Positions 58,541 through 64,000 of a stretch of 64,000 nucleotides of DNA are shown piece by piece. The notes under the pieces were generated by a model. The model saw nothing but the letters and a program-made list of their open reading frames with translations, searched no databases and was not told the origin of the DNA. This DNA is from Selaginella moellendorffii (lineage: Eukaryota > Streptophyta > Lycopodiopsida > Selaginellales > Selaginellaceae). The stretch spans positions 10,905 through 74,904 of the forward strand of contig NW_003314304.1 of assembly GCF_000143415.4 (NCBI RefSeq). Direction: 5' to 3'. The position numbers and the translations under genes were made by a program. The stretch's first letter is position 1, and every line of letters begins with the position of its first letter.

Positions 58541-61500
58541 CGTGCTCTCTCATAAACTTTTCTTGGATTGGACTGAAGGCAGTGCGAAAGCAAGCTTGAG
58601 GTTTGGTCAAAGATGAGACCGAAAAGAGAGTCATCAAGGATGAAAGATCAAATACATAAATCATTTTCTCTTCTTGGAGAGATGATTTGCAATGAGGTGT
58701 GACTTATTGCTTGTGTTCATAGTATGCAATCAAGAGTCGACCTTGATACATGTTAGTTATGGGCTTGCTATTGAAAACTTGGGTTACAATGCTTAATTCT
58801 TTTCTGGGGAATCTTATTATTGCTCATTGAGTAGTTTGGTGTTGGATTAGTTTTGAGTTTGGTCTGAAAGAGAGTGGCATGAATTTATCTGTGTTGTGAA
58901 CAAAAGTTAGTGGTGTTAAATGTTATAAATCTCTATCGGTAGAGTGTAGCATTTATGTTGCATTTTGTCGAATCGACTTGGCACTTGATAATTACATAAA
59001 CCTTTGAAGTAATGACATAGGTGTTGCTTAATTGATGATTAAGTCATTGTGATACTTAAATCATATCCATGTGATAAAGAGTAATGTGTTTACAAACTTG
59101 TTTGGTTAAACGATGATCAACCTCAAAGTTTTTGATAGTGAAGCTCGTCTACTTGCATATAGTAACATTCTAGTAGCTTTGACTAGATTCTTTATGGTGA
59201 TTCATTATATTAAGCTTAAGTTAGTTCCTTGGTTCCTTGAGTTTGCCCATTGAGGTGTTCAAAAGGGTTATAACATTCATTTGTTATGGCTTGTTGGTTG
59301 ATCTATTGGCACTTGGGGTAGATTGTTAGATGGAGAAGGTGTGTAGTTGAGGCATTGACATTGCTAACACTTGTGTTAGTGGAAGTAGCATTGTTGTTTC
59401 AAGTGATGAGGAATTTTCCTTAGACCTTGAATTTCTATATCATTTTTATTGTTAGTGTTTTGGCTTCATATTAAATCTTAAAGGTGATTGAAGAAAAGTG
59501 TTAGTGCAATGTGGATATCCAAAGATGTGGTCTTCATGATCAAGCCTTGGATGTTCATTTTGCATTTTGCGAATGTCAATGTTAAATGTCAGAAATATGG
59601 ACACATTATTCGAGGCTTAAGCATACTATGGATCATGTGAATTTGTGTTGAGGTGAACCTATGTAAAGATATTGGTAGGAAGTTAGTTGAGTCTTAAAAG
59701 TTTGATTTTCTAGACTGAGAGTTATTCTTTCTCTAGGATGGAAAATTTTCCACAAATTTTCCTAAACTTTTTCAATGGCTAATCTATTTATCACTTTGCT
59801 TGAAAACCATTCCATTTTCATAAGCCAATACAAACTAGTGAAAGGGTTAGAGTTGACTTTGGTTGGCTTAGATTTTAATAAGTAATTTGTATGATGCGAC
59901 CCGAAAGGGATGCTAACTTTTGGGGTTAAAGGCAATTAAGTTGGATAGAGTCTGGAGTTAGTGTAGTAAAGTGGTTGTTACGCTTTTCTAGAAATATGAC
60001 CCTTGTGCCTTTTTTTTATAGCATTGTGCTTGGTGGTAAATTGGATCTTGCATTTTGTTAGATTCTATGAGAGTAATGAGCTCTCACTAATCTTGACTTG
60101 GTCTTGGTAACTCTGTACCTTAGTTAAGGATAGTGATGTCCAACTTAGTTGTTTAAAGTTGAGATGTTAGTACCTGTACTATAGCTTTGTCTATGAGGAG
60201 GTTGTGTACCAATATAAATCCATCTTATAGTCTTCACTTTAGTTTCAGTTGAGTGTTGATCATGCATAGCTAGCCTCTTTAAGACATGCTTAAAGCTATT
60301 AGTTAAATGCATTAGTGAGTTTATTGCGATTGAATTAGATTCGAGTGGTCATTTAGTTTATGCTTGTCCATGAACCTTTGTCTCATGTCTAGGATATTAT
60401 GTTCATGCTAAATAAGTATATGACTCGATGGCATTAGTTTAGTGTTGGGTCCTTTGAAGGCAAGTTGAAATAGTGATTGTTAGTTGCTTGTGACTAGTGA
60501 TTGCTTGTAGACTTTGTCAAAGACTATTGACACTTGCTTCGCTCGATGAAGATTTGTTAGTGATGGGTTTGCTTTACCGAATGGTGTTACGGAGGATCAT
60601 GTCGTTAAACTTACATGGTTTCCATGTTGGTATATCAACTCTACCTTCGTTAATATCATTTAGTTGCATTTAGTTGGTAGTGTTAGATTTCATTGAATCT
60701 TAGATGTTGTGATTCATTCCTTAATGATGTGTTATCTTTAGTTGAGTGTTGTTGGAGAATTGGTTTCAGATACTAACTAAGGTATTTTTAACTTTGGTTA
60801 GCTTGGTTGCTAAAGAGTTTTGAGTGGTGATTCATTCTTGCTTTCTTTTAGCTTTGTTATGGTGTTGATGGCATTAAAGTGATGCCTTGTCGTTGACATT
60901 ATTGTTGTTGAGATTCGAGTGAGATGAAATGTCTCTCCATAGGATTGATATTGAGTTTCATTAGTCTCGATGAAGATAGTGTTGATGATTTGGTTGTAGC
61001 TTTGTGTTATTGGCAACCGTGCATTTATTAGTTTATTAACGTTTAAATGAACTAAGTGGCAAGTTGAGTTAGTTGTGTTTTAAATGAAATTGTTTAATAG
61101 GGGTTGAGCTTTGAAGTTTTCCTTGAAAAGTGATTTAATCGTGGACTATACTAGCCTTACAAGTGAAAGAGTTAATGATTGATATTGAAGTGATTGAATC
61201 CTTGTTAGATTTTAGTTGGGATATATCAATCATTGATGATTCTTCTTGTGTTTGTTATGAAGTGAGTTACGTCTTAATATAGATGGATTCATAAAGGATT
61301 GTTTACTTATCACTTGTGGAACATAGCTTCAATATGCTTAGCTTTTGGATTGATGTAGACATGCTTTTCATTAACTTTTGGGTAATGAAATTTGGCTTAT
61401 GGATGTGTTAAGAAGGATATTGTGGGTTGTACCATGATGTCTCTTTAGCATCAACATTAGTTCATGGTAGATTCGTGATCATTATTAAGCAAGACTTGGT

Positions 61501-63480
61501 TATAGACTTTTTCAAGTTTTTGGTTCCTTGAGTTTTCATGCTTGTGGTTCATTTGTTAGAAGTTGTTGGGGAAAACATTTTAGCTCATTAAGCTTCAATA
61601 TTGAAGTTGGCTTTTGCATTTAGCAATCATTGATGATGATTGACTATCATCTAGAATGTTTGATTATCCTTGTCAAAAAGTTTTGCTTGATTATTGTTGA
61701 TCTAGAATTATTTGCCATTCTTTGGGATGGTGGATTCTTTTTTCAACGATGATTATGCATCTTTTCATTAATGGGATGATTGATGTTCTTTTATGATAGT
61801 TAGTTGTTCTCTTTGATAGCTTATAACTTTTTGCAATACCACATGTTCTTTGTGGTTTGCTATGGAATGGTCTCTTAGGTTTAAGACATCAATAAGATGT
61901 TGCTGACACTTGCTTAGGCAACTCTAGTTCCTTGATATTCTTGACCAGGACCTATTCAGACTCGCTAATACAATAGTTGGCATGAATGAATGTTTGTTGG
62001 TCTTGCCGCATTCATTTTGTTTTGTTAACTATTGTTACAGTTGGTTTTGATAGATTGCATGTTATTACTTTTGAGTGATACATTTGCGAGCCTCTTGCTT
62101 GTCAGTCAATGATATTTTGTGTACTTTGAGTTATCTTTTGTAATTTGTTTAGCATCCTATCTACAATCTTTGATAGTTAAGTTTTATCATTAAATTTTTT
62201 TGATGATATACTTGCTATTGAATTTTGTTAGATAGTGAATCTTATGCTTTCCAATAATAGTGCTCTTGGTGGTTCCTATACTATAGTACTAGTTTATCGG
62301 ATGATAACTTACTTGGAATACTTTTGTGTTCTAATCTAAGATATATTCACTGATAATTAAGTCTCTAAGATATCATTGTTTATAACTTTAATATTGTTCA
62401 TCTATTGATCTTTGAGTTTGGGCCAGTATAGGCAAATTGGCTTCAGCACTTCGTGTGCATAGTGAAATTTTTAGTTTCGGGGTAGCTACTATCAACTAGT
62501 TATATCACCCATATCTCTATCGATGTTCCTTATTCCGTTATAAAGGGTGTGACCGTGTAAACAACTCTAACTACCTGTTTATAATAGTTTATCTAAACTT
62601 TACCAATGGGTTTGATTTCTTTGCTCAAAAGGGTTGGGGCCTTTGGCTTCTCTCTTTGTCCTTGCAGGCAAGGGTATATCACACTTTTGTAAGATAGATG
62701 ACACTTAGAGTAGCAAGGGTGGCTGACTCCGTTGGTCATTTCCTTATCAGTGACAGCCGAAAGGTGTTTGAGTTGGTAGCGCATCTGCGTTAGACAAAGA
62801 GGTTACCCTAACTCATTTAAGTTGGTGCATTTCTCACATAGTGTGATCATCGTGAAATTTTTTTAGAGTTGTTTCCTTGCCAGTGGTCTAGACTCGAGTA
62901 TGCATTGACGAGGACGTCAATCTTCCCTAAAGGGAGGAGAGTGTCGCGAATGTGAATTTGGGTATTGAAAGTTATCTATTGGCTAGTCCTTTCGGATATT
63001 CTTTCCTTACTACCACGACAGCAGAAGGTCGGTATTGCTAGATCCTTATTCAGTCTCTGCTTATGCTAGTTGAGAAATTGGTCTTCGTATGTGCACTTAA
63101 CCAAATGAGCATAAGGATGGAATTCCTAAGTGATATTAGTTAAAAAAACATACTTGACCTGGTTAGAGAAACTCATTCATTGACTTACACTTACTAGTGT
63201 TGGGAACCTCTATAATATTGAGCTTGGCCCTTCAATATCGTTGAATGATAGCTTACTGTGTTTGCTAAACACCCTCACTATCATGCCCTTTGTGTTAGTC
63301 TCATTTTGGTTCCAAATGCTATTTATGAAAAGTGTCTAGATTTGCTCATTTGGCATATATACGAAATATAGAGATTTGCTTAAACACAATGGTATTTGTC
63401 CCATGTCCAAATTTGCAATCTAGAGACATTCCATATTTAGTAAATTCAAGCTTGCCCCAAAGACTAACTCTTGATACTAA
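58541..63480. other. Long AT-rich repeat-like region without genes
   Basis: About 5 kb of T-rich DNA with no supported gene. 58780-59040 repeats 9366-9640. The word TTGTTAG/TTAGTTG recurs often, suggesting an old decayed element. A tRNA-like stretch (GAGTTGGTAGCGCATCTGCG, near 62770) and an LTR-like start (purine run, then TGTCGCGAATG at 62942) are weak signs of element ends. Confidence 0.5.
58780..59040 (+). repeat. Dispersed AT-rich repeat, copy 2
   Basis: Partner of 9366-9640 in the same orientation; weaker likeness continues to about 59230. It lies just after the broken end of gypsy copy 3. Confidence 0.75.
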
Positions 63481-63489
63481 GGGAGGCTT

Positions 63490-63722
63490 GGGGCGAAAGC
63501 CCAAAGCATGTGTTCCTCAAGGAAGGGGGGGGGGGGGGGGGGGGGGAAAATGGGGCCTCCCAAATTTTAAAAAGGAAAAGGGGGGGGGTGGACATTGGTT
63601 AACCACCCGGGGGAAAAACCAACCCCCGCCTGGGGGGCTGGCTTTTTTCCGGGCCCCCCTTGGGTCCAAACCCCAAGTCCCTTTCCTGGGAGGTAGGGGG
63701 GGACCCATTTCCCCCCCTTAGG
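63490..63722. other. Probable low-quality sequence (G/C homopolymers)
   Basis: A run of about 22 G (63523-63546) is followed by many stretched G, C, A and T homopolymers in otherwise AT-rich DNA. The pattern looks like the unreliable tail of a capillary read merged into an assembly. No coding claim should rest on it. Confidence 0.75.
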
Positions 63723-64000
63723 CCATTAGTATGCCGAAATAACGCCAGACTCCATTTGGCTCCGTTTTGCATGCTAGTTTTGGCATTGGGATACTGATTG
63801 CTCTAGGAATATTCCAAGTTGCTCCGTGCTCCTGTCCCTTCGCTCCTTAGGCTGTACGCTAAGGAGTTGTTCCATGCTCTAGTGCTATCACTCTACTTGG
63901 GAGTTTGGCACCATTCCTTCGTTTAGTGGCCCAAGGCCCTGAAACTCAAGTTCCACACTACTGTCCTTTGAACACGTGGCATGTGACACATGGCATATAA

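Noticed and set aside
63965-63998. TGGCATGTGACACATGGCAT at the window end, resembling the 22-bp palindrome
   Set aside because: The centre and spacing differ from the family, and it lies far outside the element, so it is treated as a chance likeness.

Overview
The window is nuclear DNA of a land plant and looks most like a lycophyte such as Selaginella. Reasons: genes with many very short introns (about 40-70 nt), plant-type kinases (LAMMER/AFC-like and IRE-like), a plant-type purine permease, SMC4, the plant telomere repeat CCCTAAA, and abundant Ty3/gypsy retroelements. The species is an inference. Exons below were set by eye from GT/AG sites and reading phase, with no transcript data.

Layout. 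(1) 1-2022: multi-exon gene for a Crinkler-like P-loop ATPase with a C-terminal nuclease-like domain. (2) 2813-8412: complete, young Ty3/gypsy chromovirus with 387-bp LTRs, a 5-bp target duplication and an apparent self-priming signal. (3) 8413-12570: AT-rich DNA with two tandem zinc-finger-like pseudogenes. (4) 12571-25727: a putative 13.2-kb DNA element bounded by a 23-bp inverted repeat. It carries a left-pointing gene for a giant protein (ParB-like region, acidic middle, HAD/FCP1-like C-terminus), a 3.6-kb non-coding centre with tandem duplications and telomere-like tracts, and a right-pointing transposase-like gene. A 22-bp palindrome occurs about 19 times here, often inside tiny introns. 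(5) 25729-32400: one fragment and one decayed copy of a second gypsy family. (6) 32837-55178: the single-copy gene island, with an N-domain-only MTHFR, a LAMMER kinase, SMC4, a purine permease with inverted and fragmented pseudocopies, and an IRE-like AGC kinase on the minus strand. (7) 55940-64000: an inverted gypsy remnant, long AT-rich repeats, and a G/C-homopolymer block that looks like poor sequence.

The housekeeping genes are independent of each other. Within region 4 the genes look like one mobile unit: a DDE-type transposase candidate, a large accessory protein whose ParB-like part could in principle bind DNA, and a dispersed palindrome that could be a binding site. That link is a hypothesis, not something the sequence proves.
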